Origin: Gelatoporia subvermispora B
Lineage: Eukaryota > Basidiomycota > Agaricomycetes > Polyporales > Gelatoporiaceae
Direction: 5' to 3'
DNA length: 64,000 nt
NCBI GenBank assembly: GCA_000320605.2
Contig: KB445795.1
Coordinates: 557,867-621,866, forward strand
Position 1 is the first letter of the stretch; every line of letters begins with the position of its first letter. The notes beneath the pieces were generated by a model. That model had not been told where the DNA came from, did no database searches, and saw nothing but the letters and a program-made list of their open reading frames with translations. The position numbers and the translations under genes are program-made. This document shows, one piece after another, positions 12,522 through 23,609 of this stretch.

Positions 12522-13000
12522 GGCACTGGATGAGCGAACCGTGCTCGGTCTGAGTGGTGAGTTACAGCAGGATGGTCGCCCGACGATTGCGTGAGAATGT
12601 GTCACGCGAGCAGGAGATCGAGCGCCCATCGGTGGCTGGAAAATGGCGGCTACCGCATTGTTTGCGGTCTGCATTCTTCAGCCATCGCTCTCTCGTACTC
12701 TCATCGGGCCCTTTCGCAAATATTTCAGCATTTTACTACTGTACATACATACTACCTCCAACAGCTACGAAGAACTTCCCACCTTCCAACTTCCAGGCTA
12801 TCAAATTTCGACACGGGCGGGCACTATACAAGTTTCGAACCCCCCACATAAAACCAGCCCCTATTTGATCACCACTGCGACCAGCCTCCTCTTGTGCTAA
12901 TACGTTTTAGAATTGGTATTAGGTACGCTATATTGGCGATAGCTTTATACCAGTGCTCATTGCGCTTCTCCGCTCAAGCCATCCGGGCTTTCTTGCAGTC
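12522..13000. promoter_or_regulatory. Divergent promoter region, mL54 and F-box gene
   Basis: About 480 bp between divergent starts. AT-rich stretches near 12720-12780 and 12900-12950 are the only visible structure. An in-frame ATG at 12953 could extend the F-box protein by 16 residues. Confidence 0.45.
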
Positions 13001-14785
13001 ATGCAGGACAAGGAATACGCTCGCAGGGAAATCGAAAGAAAGATTGCGTTTCACAGCGATGCCATCATCTCTCTGAAGACAGAGTGGAATACGCTTTCAC
13101 CCATATCACGGCTTCCGACGGAGCTCCTTGCGGAGATTTTCATTCATCACGCCAGGGACACGATTGATAAAAATCGTAAAGGCCCCAGCTATATCTACGC
13201 GGCGAGATATGCGGGAGTTGATAAACCTTACGCATGGATTTCGGTCACTCAAATCTGTCGCCACTGGCGCGCAATCGCTCTATCCTGCCCTCGACTTTGG
13301 AACCATATTTATGTCACAAACCTCCAATGGATGACGACCATCGTTCCTCGCGCGATGAAAGCGCCCCTCTTCCTAGAGGTAGATACCACTTCTAGATGTT
13401 GGGAAAACCACTTGCAAGCGGTTCAAACGACAATCGAGGAAATGGACCGCGTTGAAGAGCTGAAATTCACGATGCACACTGATGTCTTCAGACAACTCGA
13501 TGGTAACTTTAGCCAACCCGCAAAGGCCCTCCGGACGTTGTCTATGCGTCTGTACGGACGGGATGAATATGGGTTTCAGCAGTACCCTCCGGCGTTTTTA
13601 CAAATCGCGCACCCTCGCCTAGAGCGCGTCTCCCTCATCAACATACCTGGGCTTCAATGGTCGACGGCGTTGTTCAGCTCGACCATCACGGAACTTTCCG
13701 TCCATCAAACTTCCCAGATTAGCGGATCGACTCTATCCGCCATGCTTTCTGCACTGCAAGCCATGCCACAACTTTGTGTCCTCGATATATCGAATTTTGT
13801 ACCTCAAGACACCGCTTTGCCAGTCGTAGGGGGCGCTTACAATGTCACCTTGCCTCATCTCCGAACCCTCAAGCTGTTCGGTGATCGACTCTCCCCCGCA
13901 ACCTGCGCAACTTTGCTCAATCGTCTGTCGATCCCGACTCTGAGGAGACTTGCCCTCGGATGCGTGTCAATCGATCGCGCGGAAGAGCTCGTTGCACCTC
14001 TCAGCGCAAATCTGCAGGAGACTGATACAGTCTCAGCGCTTGCCATCGATATGGACCGCTACCACTTGGCTTTCTCCGCCTGGACTACGCAATCTCCAGT
14101 TAATGGATCAGTGTCAGATATATTCAACTGTCCGGCTGACATCAGCTTGTTGTTCTCGGGCGGCGATGTGCCGTCAGTCGGAGTGGGCCTTTTGCTTGAT
14201 CTCTGCCGGGTACTACCCTTGGTCGGGGTCAAAGCATTCCGTTTGCGTTGCCCATTCCATGTGACAGAAGAGCATGCGAGAGCATTACTCGAGCCCTTGC
14301 GAAACGCCACGCATGTAGATATCTTCGGATACCCGCATTCGCAGATATCGCGCGCTCTCCAGTTACCCACTTCAACCAACGACAAGGACCCGAACCCGTT
14401 CATCATGCCCAGGCTTCAGACTCTCCACTTCAACCAATCGTCCTTCGTGCCCGATGAACAGCCTCCGGGATACGAAATCACACGTGAAGACACTTTTGGT
14501 CCTCTGCTTCATTGCCTCGAGAAAAGGAAGGAAGAGGGTGCAGCGATCAGCCGCCTTGTCATGAACTACTGTACTGTACAATCCTGGGAGGATCGAAAAG
14601 CCTTGGAGGACTGCGTGGATCGACCAGAGTTGTATTGCCTCGATATATTCGACGACCGTTCCGAAGAGGAGGAGGAAGAGTACGACGATGAATATATCGA
14701 TCCGGAGGATTACTATGACCACGATTATCATGGGGATGATTACGATGACCATGAACCCATCACACGCGGCTTCTATTTCGGTTGA
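13001..14785 (+). CDS. F-box protein with leucine-rich C-terminal half
   Basis: Probable substrate receptor of an SCF ubiquitin ligase. The F-box-like motif is at residues ~30-100: LSPISRLPTELLAEIFIHHA, then WISVTQICRHWRAIALSCPRLW. The remainder alternates hydrophobic strands typical of degenerate leucine-rich repeats (LRTLSMRLYG, LERVSLINIPGL, LRTLKLFGDRL). The C-terminus is extremely acidic and Tyr-rich (residues ~550-590; EEEEEEYDDEY). Single exon of about 594 residues, as is usual for this large Agaricomycete family. The start is placed at 13001 (MQDKEYARREIERK) because a basic amphipathic helix begins there; 12953 is an alternative. Substrates cannot be predicted. Confidence 0.85.
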   Translation: MQDKEYARREIERKIAFHSDAIISLKTEWNTLSPISRLPTELLAEIFIHHARDTIDKNRKGPSYIYAARYAGVDKPYAWISVTQICRHWRAIALSCPRLWNHIYVTNLQWMTTIVPRAMKAPLFLEVDTTSRCWENHLQAVQTTIEEMDRVEELKFTMHTDVFRQLDGNFSQPAKALRTLSMRLYGRDEYGFQQYPPAFLQIAHPRLERVSLINIPGLQWSTALFSSTITELSVHQTSQISGSTLSAMLSALQAMPQLCVLDISNFVPQDTALPVVGGAYNVTLPHLRTLKLFGDRLSPATCATLLNRLSIPTLRRLALGCVSIDRAEELVAPLSANLQETDTVSALAIDMDRYHLAFSAWTTQSPVNGSVSDIFNCPADISLLFSGGDVPSVGVGLLLDLCRVLPLVGVKAFRLRCPFHVTEEHARALLEPLRNATHVDIFGYPHSQISRALQLPTSTNDKDPNPFIMPRLQTLHFNQSSFVPDEQPPGYEITREDTFGPLLHCLEKRKEEGAAISRLVMNYCTVQSWEDRKALEDCVDRPELYCLDIFDDRSEEEEEEYDDEYIDPEDYYDHDYHGDDYDDHEPITRGFYFG

Positions 14786-15126
14786 ACCACATAGCCGCCT
14801 CATACATTGCGGTGAGCAGGCTCATCGTTTCTTGCTACTAACGAGGCTGAAACGCCACCAGCAAATTCACTCTGGCAACTCTCCGCGACCCTCCTTCCCA
14901 GTCGGCTCACACAGACTGGTGTAATTGGTATTGTGATATGCGATGCACAAGTGACATGTAGAATTGCTGTACTTGATATTTCCTTTATTTCGGATTCCTA
15001 CGGTGTATGTCGACCCACAGTTGACGATTCCGGCGCATTTCATCCATTTTTTCCTTCATGTATCCACCGCCTGTGGATTATCGACAAGGTATTGTGGCTC
15101 GCGAAGCTTTGGTACCGCAAGTTCAG
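14786..15126. other. Convergent 3' gap
   Basis: A 341-bp space between the ends of the convergent F-box and TFIIIC genes. I see no gene or repeat in it. Confidence 0.5.
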
Positions 15127-18078
15127 CTAGTCTGACTCGTCTTCGTCCATGATGGTAATACCGATCTCTCCCCTGATACCCTGGATACCATAGTATGGGA
15201 CACGGTCCCTCATCCATCTGCCCAGGAGCCAGTCGACCCTACACAGCCCCGACCCAGTCGCAGACGCCAGAAGGGGCGTGTGCCCAATACCATTACCGTC
15301 GTTCCAAACAACACGGTGAACCCCGACTTCGGGTGGCCAAGCCCCAGTGCCGACAGGTAACGCCTTGTTGGCTCTTGTAGCAGTCGGTCTGTCTTGCAGC
15401 TCCTAGAAATCTTCGTAAGGAAGATAAATGCTTAGCGAGGAACCAAGTATGGATGGCACCTGTGGGAAGAACCGCTCGAGCATTCTGAACTCGCCTGTAG
15501 TGCGGCTGTAGTCCAACTGATAGACTTTGTGCATGAAAAAGGGCTGTCGTAATCACTAGTGGACATTCCACCCCAAAATAAATAGCAAATGCACTTACAA
15601 CAAGGCCTCCGCGTCGTGTAGACCTCAGAGTATTCGTAGTCAGACAGCTGCCATCAGAGGCTCCAATTGCTAGTTGCGGATGGTAGTCCGAGGCATGCGC
15701 GCTCTGTCGCGAGACTGTCAGTCCACAGTAAGTATAATCAACGGGCCGCTGACCCATGGAGGACCATCGGGCTCGAGGATAGTATGCCCCCTTCCGAGCA
15801 TTGCGGGAGATAATGAATACGATTTGATCATGTTCTCGTGATCGACTGTCATGACGCCGCCAGCGTAGGCAGAGTAGCAGAGTGTGTTGATAACATCTGC
15901 GATTCGAAGATATGTATAGTTGAATTGAGCATTCGGTGCAGAAAAGGCACAGAACAGACCTCTGGTGCGGTTCACTACATTGCCGACGGAGTCTTGGAGG
16001 TCGGTCACGCATTCTACCCCATCATAGCCACCGCTGGCTATGATGGTGGGGTTATCATCACTGTATACGCCCGTGGTGGACACGCTCGGTGCACGGATCC
16101 AACCGATAGCACGAACTGCGGATTGATGTGTTGTAAAGTAGTGAGTTGGCAGCAGCTCTGCCCGCAGTATAAGTTGCAGGTGTTGGCAAGATGATAACGG
16201 TAATATTTACTAGAAAGGGCCGACTCTGTACGCAACGCTTGGCCCACGTTGTATACGGCGATGGCACCTTAGAAAGGTCAGAAAGCGCTCGATTACGAAT
16301 ATGTGCGAGACTCACCGTTTGTACAGCCCACGGCGATGACCTCTGAATTTGCCCAGTCCAATGTATAGCACGTCGTTCCTTCCACTTCTATACGAAGCAG
16401 GGGCTCGGCCAGTCTGACTAGGAGTGACTCTCAAGACGCATTCGAATCTGGGCAGCGTAAGACTTACCATACACTGGGCCATCTGCCGACTCTTCTCCAG
16501 CATGGACTCTCACTTCCGTGGGGTCTGGAACAGCGAAAAGACTCAATGAGCCGTCCTCGAAGGTCCCAGCTATGATCCCAAGTTTGCCTCCGGTCGAGTG
16601 CTGTAAGTGAGGACATATTTGAGCTCATATTACTGAACTAATCAGCTCTGACTCGCACCTCTGCTGGGCTATTTGAGGGTAATGGACACCATTTTACCTC
16701 GAAAGCAGGCCCGCACTCGAGACATAAAACCATTTCGCAGTGCATCTCTCCTGTATCATCTTCCCCCCTCTGAGATTTACCCAATTTTTCATTGGACTCA
16801 TCTGCCGCCTCTGGTTGTCCACATGAGCTTAATGACCAAATCTGGATGCACGATGGGGCGGGGCGTTGAACGCGATTGCCAATTGCCGGTGAGTGATCCT
16901 TTGACGGAAATGGCGCGACAGCAAGATACTGCTTGTGCGAGTGTCCTGCAGGCCTGTATTGAAAACGATGCGTCATTATCAGCTCTATTCACTTACGCGC
17001 ACGATCGTCGGGGTGTACAGGACACCAGTCCAGTCCCCACACCGGTGCTCCAGCGTTGAAGACATGTGATTTGCTCCCTGGAATGTATTCCGCTATTCCG
17101 GAAGGACTCTTAGCGGGTGGTTACGTGTGTCCGTTTGAGATGAAATTACCTATCTTTCGCGAGCCAAACATCTGTATCTGCACACGCGTCTGTCCTTCGA
17201 ATGATCCGAAAGAACAGGTCACGGGAGGTGGTCCGCGCAACTCGTCACTACTACCTGCTCCTGCGCCATGTGGCAGGTAAGCCTGTGCATCCCTCCAGAA
17301 TCAGGACTTAGCACGACTCATTCAGCTGTAATCCAAAAACGGAGCGAACGTACGAAGTACTCAGGATTGTGGAACTGTCAGCAGAAATATATTCGTGCAC
17401 TCGTGGTCTGCGCTTCTTCTCTTCGTCAGCGTTGATTCCGTCAATCGCTTCTTTGTACCACCCGCGGTCTTCTAAGAGCTCCCAGAGTGGACCAGGTCCG
17501 ACGTTGTAGCCCCAGGCCTTGTTGATACGCTCAGCTACAGCGGGGATGCTTCCCCAGCTATTAGTCAGCTCTGTCTTGTCCGGTTCGAAGAGTGCCGGCG
17601 GTTCCGAGAGGCGTTCTATCGAACCGGGCTTACGCCAGAGGGGGATTGCTCTATGACGATGATGCACGTTAGGTAAGGAATGTGCCTGTCGTAGACCAGA
17701 GGCTGAGACCGAGAGACCAGGAGCTAACGAGACGGCTTTCTTTCGAGGTTGTGATGCTTTGTTGCCGCCTTGGCGTCCACTGGCTCGTCCTGCGCTCACG
17801 ACTGAGATATCGAGTGCGGAAATTGAGCTCGGCAAGGCGGTCTTCGTCGGTCTGGTCTCCTCTTCTGCATCATTGTCTACATCATCTTCGAGTTCGTCGT
17901 CTTCCTCTTCTCCCACTTGCTCCTCTGCGTTGACTTCAGGCGCGAAATCGCTTCCGCTATCCTCCTCTTCTAATACGAGTGGCCGGCTTCCGGAGGGACC
18001 CGCCTCTTCTGCATCTTCAAACTGATACATGGCGGCGTAGTTGGGTCGAGAAGTCCGTGAACGCAATTGGCGCCCCAT
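15127..18078 (-). CDS. TFIIIC subunit, WD40 (Sfc6/Tfc6, TFIIIC110-like)
   Basis: Subunit of the B-box-binding half of TFIIIC, needed for Pol III transcription of tRNA genes. The N-terminal ~150 residues are acidic and disordered (EEQVGEEEDDELEDDV). Family-typical blocks follow: PPVTCSFGSFEGQTRV, APVWGLDWCPVHPDD, KQYLAVAPFPSKDHSPAIG, CIQIWSL, MHCEMVLCLECGPAFEVKWC, IIASGGYDGVECVTDLQD, NRTRDVINTLCYSAYAGG, MLGRGHTILEPDGPPW, SDYHPQLAIGASDGSC and VGVHRVVWNDGNGIG. The end is GIRGEIGITIMDEDESD with the stop at 15127-15129. Around ten exons are needed; examples of introns are 54-61 nt stretches after ADSSTILSTS and after the SPAE block. Several joins (such as W|SAHASDYHP, using the second of two nearby AGs) were chosen by phase. 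The gene is divergent from the MDR oxidoreductase. Confidence 0.9.
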
Positions 18079-18716
18079 CTTGGCGTATAAATATCAAATA
18101 ATATAGTGCTGCAAATCCAGGCAAGAACCGCCCGTCACGAGGGTGAAGAAGATGCTATCGCCAGATTGACAGCTCGCGTGGACGCAAGGTTCGTGGATGG
18201 TAAGCTTCAGATCAGGTGGATGAGATGCACGAGCGTCCAGTGTGTCCAGAAATCGTCTTTGGCCTCGCAATCAATCTTGGTCTACGGGGTGGCTGAGCGC
18301 GGAAAGAGAGGACAGGGGGGCCTTGATCCGTGACGCTTTTAGCTCGAGTCGTCGAGGCCGATGACTTTCTCCAGTGTTTTCGGAATCGTACTGAATAAGC
18401 AAGCAGAACTCGACCCGCAACCAGTCTTGGATGTGCAGACAAATTCAACAGCAGATCCGAGACGCGTCTATAGTCGCGTCGACCAAAGCATCTTAGATAG
18501 ACGCTGGATCGATCACGTACCAGACACTCAGGCGCTCGAAACGGTGGCGTATCTGGCGATTGTGTTACTAGTACCCAAGCTCAAGAGGTGTATCCCGGTC
18601 CTCAGGTCCCCTTGGTGTCTGGCGTTCAAATTTTGCTCCCCTCCTTCTAGTGCTCTCACTATTACTTGTTCGATTTCTCTACTCTCCTCCTCGAGGACGT
18701 GTGGGGGTGCAACACA
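18079..18716. promoter_or_regulatory. Divergent promoter region, TFIIIC subunit and MDR oxidoreductase
   Basis: A 638-bp divergent gap. An AT-rich run at 18090-18110 lies just upstream of the TFIIIC start, and a pyrimidine-rich run (18630-18690) precedes the oxidoreductase ATG. No other structure is evident. Confidence 0.5.
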
Positions 18717-20250
18717 ATGTCAGTGAGAATACCTCGCCCTACGCGTGCACTGGTTGTACAGAAAGCACAATCCGCAAAAGCTGCGAAATTGCCTTACGAT
18801 GCCGTCATTGAGGAGAGCCCGATCCCTGATCTGGGGAAAGGCCAAGTTCTCGTGAAGGTTGGAGCTGCAGCTTTCAATCATAGAGACGTATGCACCGTCT
18901 TGTACATGTACTGCGAGAATGTGCTCACGGTGACTACCTGTGGCATGCGTCTGCAAGTTATGGATCCGCAAGGGCCAGTACCCCGGTATCGCAGTTGGTA
19001 GCACCTTTGGGTCAGATGGTGCAGGTACGAGGTGCATTCATTTAGTCTGTGCAAATTCTCTATGACGAGTATTTAGGCACGGTTGTTGCTGCCGCTGATC
19101 AAAGTGACCCGCTCCTGAACAAGCGTGTATTCTTGACGCCAATGCGAGGCTGGAAGGAGAACCCTGACGCGCCCGAATCTAGGTCTCTTCCCATCATTTG
19201 ACAACCCTGAACTCGAGCCCGCTAATCGTTGAAAATAATGCGGTAGAAACTTTGCTATTCTTGGCGGTAACACTAAAGCACCATTTGGGACTTTCACACA
19301 GTACGTGGCAATTGAGCGTGACGAGGTTATCCCAACGCCAGACCACTTGGACGACGTCCATGCGGCTGCATGGCCCCTCGGCGGACTGACCGCCTGGAGG
19401 TATTTATTGTGGTAGTTGTCGAGATCATCTGATCTATATGATTCTTTTGTGAACAGGGCCGTAGTCGTAAATGCCCAGGTCAAAAAGGGTGACAATGTCC
19501 TCATCACCGGGATCGGTGGAGGAGTCGCACTGATCGCTATGCAACTTTGTCTCGGAATCGGCGCCAACGTATATGTTACCAGCGGTCAGAAGAGCAAGAT
19601 CGACAAAGCGGTAGCACTGGGCGCGAAGGCCGGCGTAAATTACAAAGATAGTGAGTGTTTCTCGTTATATGCCGATGTGACCACTGTGATAATCATCATC
19701 GATCAATTTACTAGAAAAATGGTCGGCCGAACTTGCAGAAATTCTGGCTCAGGCGAACAAAACAACCGGTCACAACACGGAGTTGGATGCTGTGATAGAT
19801 TCCGGCGGAGGTGACATCGCTGGGCAGACAAATAAGCTGCTTACGGCCGGAGGTCGGATTGTTGTCTATGGCATGTCAGTAATATCGGTAACTGCATGCT
19901 CCCGAGGGGAATTGATTGAGCATAATACGTAGGACTTCACATCCGAAAGTAACCTTCACAATGCGAGAGGTACTCAAGAACCAAAAGTTACTCGGTCAGT
20001 ACGCTTAAATAGGTCAGGGTATGCTCTGATCGTCATCCAAGCAGGTTCTACGATGGGATCCCGTAAGGACCTGATCGACGCGACAAATTTTATAGCAGAG
20101 CATCGCATCGTTCCTGCCGTCTCGCAAGTCCTGGACGGGCTGGAAGACGCAGAAACAGGCTTTCAGCTACTTCAACGCGGAGACCAGTTCGGGAAGGTCG
20201 TGATCAAAATAAGGCACGGCGGTGCAAATGAGCCTCGCCCAAAGTTGTGA
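18717..20250 (+). CDS. Medium-chain dehydrogenase/reductase, quinone-oxidoreductase type
   Basis: NAD(P)H-dependent oxidoreductase of the MDR superfamily; the substrate is unknown. The N-terminal GroES-like fold reads AFNHRDLWIRKGQYPG and GSTFGSDGAGTVV. The Rossmann motif is GDNVLITGIGGGVALIAMQL, followed by a cofactor-strand region VYVTSGQKSK and the family block DAVIDSGGGDIAGQTNKLL. No Cys/His pair typical of a catalytic zinc site is visible, so the zinc-free branch is more likely (inference). Exons inferred: start 18717-18887, then 18958-19024, 19077 onward, with further introns near 19182-19249, 19401-19458, 19651-19714, 19875-19932 and 19996-20044. The long fourth-from-start intron ends in AG at about 19249 and restores the codon AG|A. 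The stop is at 20248-20250. It is the last conserved gene before the gene-poor region. Confidence 0.88.
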
Positions 20251-22469
20251 CCAGGTCCAACTCATGCTTATGCGTTATGTGTGGACAACGATACCCGTTC
20301 CGTTCGGACTGGACTCGTATGTGTATGTCATACAGTTTATATCTGTCAGCCTCAGTGGAATCAACCCGACGTGCCACGTAATCAGGTCGGTGTGTCTAAA
20401 CCCTATGATCTCCGATACGAACCCGAAACGATGCCCAGCATTTGCGGCTTTCTCAGCTCGCCGTATGTATTCCCATGAACCCACTCTTTCCATCAATTGA
20501 TGACATATCGTCCCGACACAACGCCCGGCAGGCCGCGATCATTATGCTCCGCGCCACATCCCGAGCCCGAACACGTCCATTTCTGGTGCTATCCCCGGTG
20601 CGCCGAGGCCGTCGGCGTGTTTCTCTAGATGATGCCGGCACAATCCGGTGTTCAAACAAACGGGCGGGCTGTGGCGGCGTCTGCCCCGGGCACCGAAACA
20701 ATAAGGATGGCTGGCTCTATGAGCGCAGAAGAATGTATATGGAAATTGGCATCAAAGGCTCATATATCTGAGCATACTCTGGCGACAAAGTCTGTAGATT
20801 GGATAAAATATGGTTTTGACACCCATTACGAGTTTGCTCCAATGCATAACAGTCCGGATCGGTACTTCGGGGGATTTATACCCGGTTCAGGGATTTGCTC
20901 CGTATAGCAGACAGCGTGAATAACACAAACACGATCCAACATCCATACTTTCACAGAACAGTCGAGTTTGGCGACCTTGCGTGTTCCTCGTGTATAACCT
21001 GGTGGTACCCCGATCGTGATTCAGGTTGCCAACGAGACAGCGACAACCACGTGAAAGTCTACATATCCACCGGAGTCCTCGTGCCCGTGATATCGAGTCA
21101 CACGGGGCTGAATTGTAAGATACACCCCTCGGGGAGGCTCACACGAGCATCGCTACTCGCCTCAATAACAGGACAGTACGAGAAAGGCACGTCGCGGAGC
21201 CCGCCCTCCCCTCCGGCTACACGGCCCGTGCGCAGCGCGTTCCTAGGTTGACGCACAGCGACACGGTGGGATTGCTGGAGCAGGACTGTGCAAGGCCTTA
21301 TCATATGCGCGGAGCATCATCTAACCACTTGCCCTGGCCACGCATCGAGTCTCGCAGTCGAACGTGCACGTCACTACGAGCCAGTGTACCCCGGTGGGTC
21401 AGAGTCAGACCGAATTGCCCGCCTCGAGCCGCGCCTCGCGCACGCCTCGCGCCATCTTATCAGCTACGGTCGCGCAGATGAGATGATTTGGGCTCTTCAG
21501 GCCACACGCAGCACATCGCGTCGCATTCTTCGGTTCAAGACACAATTCAACGCCACTGGAAGCGCGAACACACATATCGAGCCACCTTGCGCCTCGCACG
21601 AGGCGGTCACCGAATTCGAAGCCGGGTACGTGCCGGCGCTTCGTAGCGCACCTGACTGCGGACCCACAGGTTCCGCGGGAGATGAAGCCTTCCGTTGTGC
21701 ATCGCTTACGTGCGGGGACTGCTACACCGCCAGAGGGCTGTCTAAATCAGGTCATACGACGAGCATGCCGGGGATGAACATCGCGATAAGGGCATTCATA
21801 CTCGCGGAGCATCGCTAGCTCTCGTCTGTGCGGGACTGCGCAGGCGCCGCGGCCGCACGAGTGCGCGGCGAAGCAGCCGGGAAGGGCTCGAGGTCCGTGT
21901 TTCTCAGCTCACAAGGCCACACAATCATAGGCACAGGGTCGCGATCCCATCCACCCTGGCAGCGCGGCGTCCGGCACGCAATTATACCTGACTTGACGCA
22001 CGATCCAGGAGACACGTCCATCGCGGGTAATCCAAACGATGGATGGAAACTGAGTCACATACGGCGTGACGCGATCCTCGCAGATGAAAGAGTCCGGACA
22101 ACATACACAGCTCTCCGGCCGCTCTCCGCGTACACGCCGGAGGGTCTATGAGAAGGTTCGTATTCGATGTAGATATTCCGATTCAATAGGTCGAACCTCC
22201 GACGGCGCGGTGCCTCTTCTCGATTGTCTTAATATAGACACGCGCAATGGGAAGAACATGAAATCGTGGTGAATTGCGATGCGGAATCGTGCAGAAACTG
22301 GCAGAATGTGTCGTGCGAATCAAGAGGATACAGAAAGATGCGAAGGGCGACCCTGGTGCGCTATGATCTAGGGATATCGTACGCTAGAGTGAGTATATAC
22401 TATGAAGTGAGTGCCTCGCCGAATTGAGGGCCGATGGTTTCAAACGCGAGGTTGGCGTGGCATGTGGCG
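20251..22469. other. Gene-poor stretch, no supported feature
   Basis: No conserved protein, RNA gene or repeat could be recognised on either strand. Open frames of up to about 176 codons overlap on both strands and have no family features. Confidence 0.4.
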
Positions 22470-22925
22470 TGTGGGCCCATAGCAGCAATCAGATCGTGCT
22501 CGGGCGAGATGAATACTGCCTAGAGACCATAAGAATGAAATCAACCACTCCACGATTCGCAGCCTCAAATGGACGACAAAGAGGCCTGTTGACGTCCTGT
22601 GAGAGCACGGTGTGGAGACATGCTACTTCGGGCAGCCTCGGCCAGTCCAAGAGCGGGTGAAGAGACATAACGCGACCCTGGGGCCCCGCACAGGGTCCAG
22701 ATCCGCGATGGTCCCACCAACCACTGACCGCAGTTTATCATCCCTTGCACGCTCGGCTTTGCGTTGGCATGATACGACCCAAGAGCAGTTCCGTCAAGGC
22801 GTGGCAGGCACATAATGGCCGGCCAGGTCCACATCGCAATATGACGTCGACGGCGAAGCGCTCAGCGCCTTGAATGCGTGTATGCGCAGTGCAATTTGAC
22901 GAGAGCGCGTGCGCGATCAAAGTCC
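22470..22925 (-). repeat. Dispersed repeat, copy A (inverted relative to 37515-37992)
   Basis: The reverse complement of this stretch aligns along most of its length with 37515-37992. Shared blocks in order are: an AAATTG-containing start, a CGCCGT-GACGTCA block, TGTGCCTGCC-CGCCT, then a well conserved ~165-bp core (GTCAGTGGTTGGT, TGTGCGGGGCC, AGGGTCGCGTTATGTCTCTT, CCGAGGCTGCC, GCTCTCACAGGA). A diverged middle follows, then GATCTGAT-GCTGCTATGGGCCC. The core looks about four-fifths identical by eye. No open frame is conserved through it, so it is probably a fragment of a transposable element or SINE-like family. Confidence 0.8.
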
Positions 22926-23335
22926 ATGAGCCACAGACGTAGACGCCGGTAGAACGAGTGCGTCCTTGTGCCAGGAGACAGGAAGTAGACAGACGGTATT
23001 GCGTAGAGAAGGTTGACCCGTTTGTGTCGATGGCGATGTAGAGAATGCGAAGGCAGGAGAGCACAAAGACAAGTAGCCCCGTTGAAACCACTACCCAGCC
23101 GTGTCTTGGTCTTCCAGTTCTGGCTGTATGCGTACCTTATCTCGTCTTTCTGCCATTTCTGTGACAAAATGCTGCTGGCCTCCATGGAGGTTCCAGAAAT
23201 CGTTGCTGAGGTTGAGGCCGCCATTGAGAAGGTGGATCTCCGGGTCGAGGCTCGCATCAGCAAGTTCGGATTTCTGCTTTTGTCGCTAAACCATCTATTT
23301 TGGTCAGTAATCGACTAAAAGCGAGAAAAGTACGC

Positions 23336-23445
23336 AAATCCTAGTCCAATGGGACTGGATTTTTTCCGCAATCCCTGCTTTGGACTACCAAAGCAGAAAA
23401 ATCGGCGCTAAATTAAATGTGAGAATTTCCTGATGCATCAGGAAA
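23336..23445. repeat. Cluster of three inverted repeats
   Basis: Three hairpin-forming sequences follow one another. At 23336-23362, AAATCC-T-AGTCC pairs with GGACT-GGATTT around a 4-nt loop with one bulge. At 23375-23396, CTGCTTTGG pairs with CCAAAGCAG around ACTA. At 23426-23445 there is a perfect 20-bp palindrome centred on TGATGCATCA. No gene overlaps them. They could be a relic end of a DNA transposon. Confidence 0.75.
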
Positions 23446-23609
23446 ACATCCATTTCACTTGCCTGCCTTTTTGGTCCTTGGGCGCGACTCTTCGAAAAGC
23501 AGGTCAAAGGCGTCGAAGTCAAGATGAGTATACTATGTTCTATATGACAGAAGGCAGCAACAACCATGGTCGTAGAGATTCGACAAGAGTGAGAGATAAG
23601 ATATTGCGA

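Noticed and set aside
23013..23318. Plus frame with an amphipathic stretch (VEAAIEKVDLRVEARIS)
   Set aside because: Only one short helix-like segment; the rest is not protein-like and no neighbouring exons fit.
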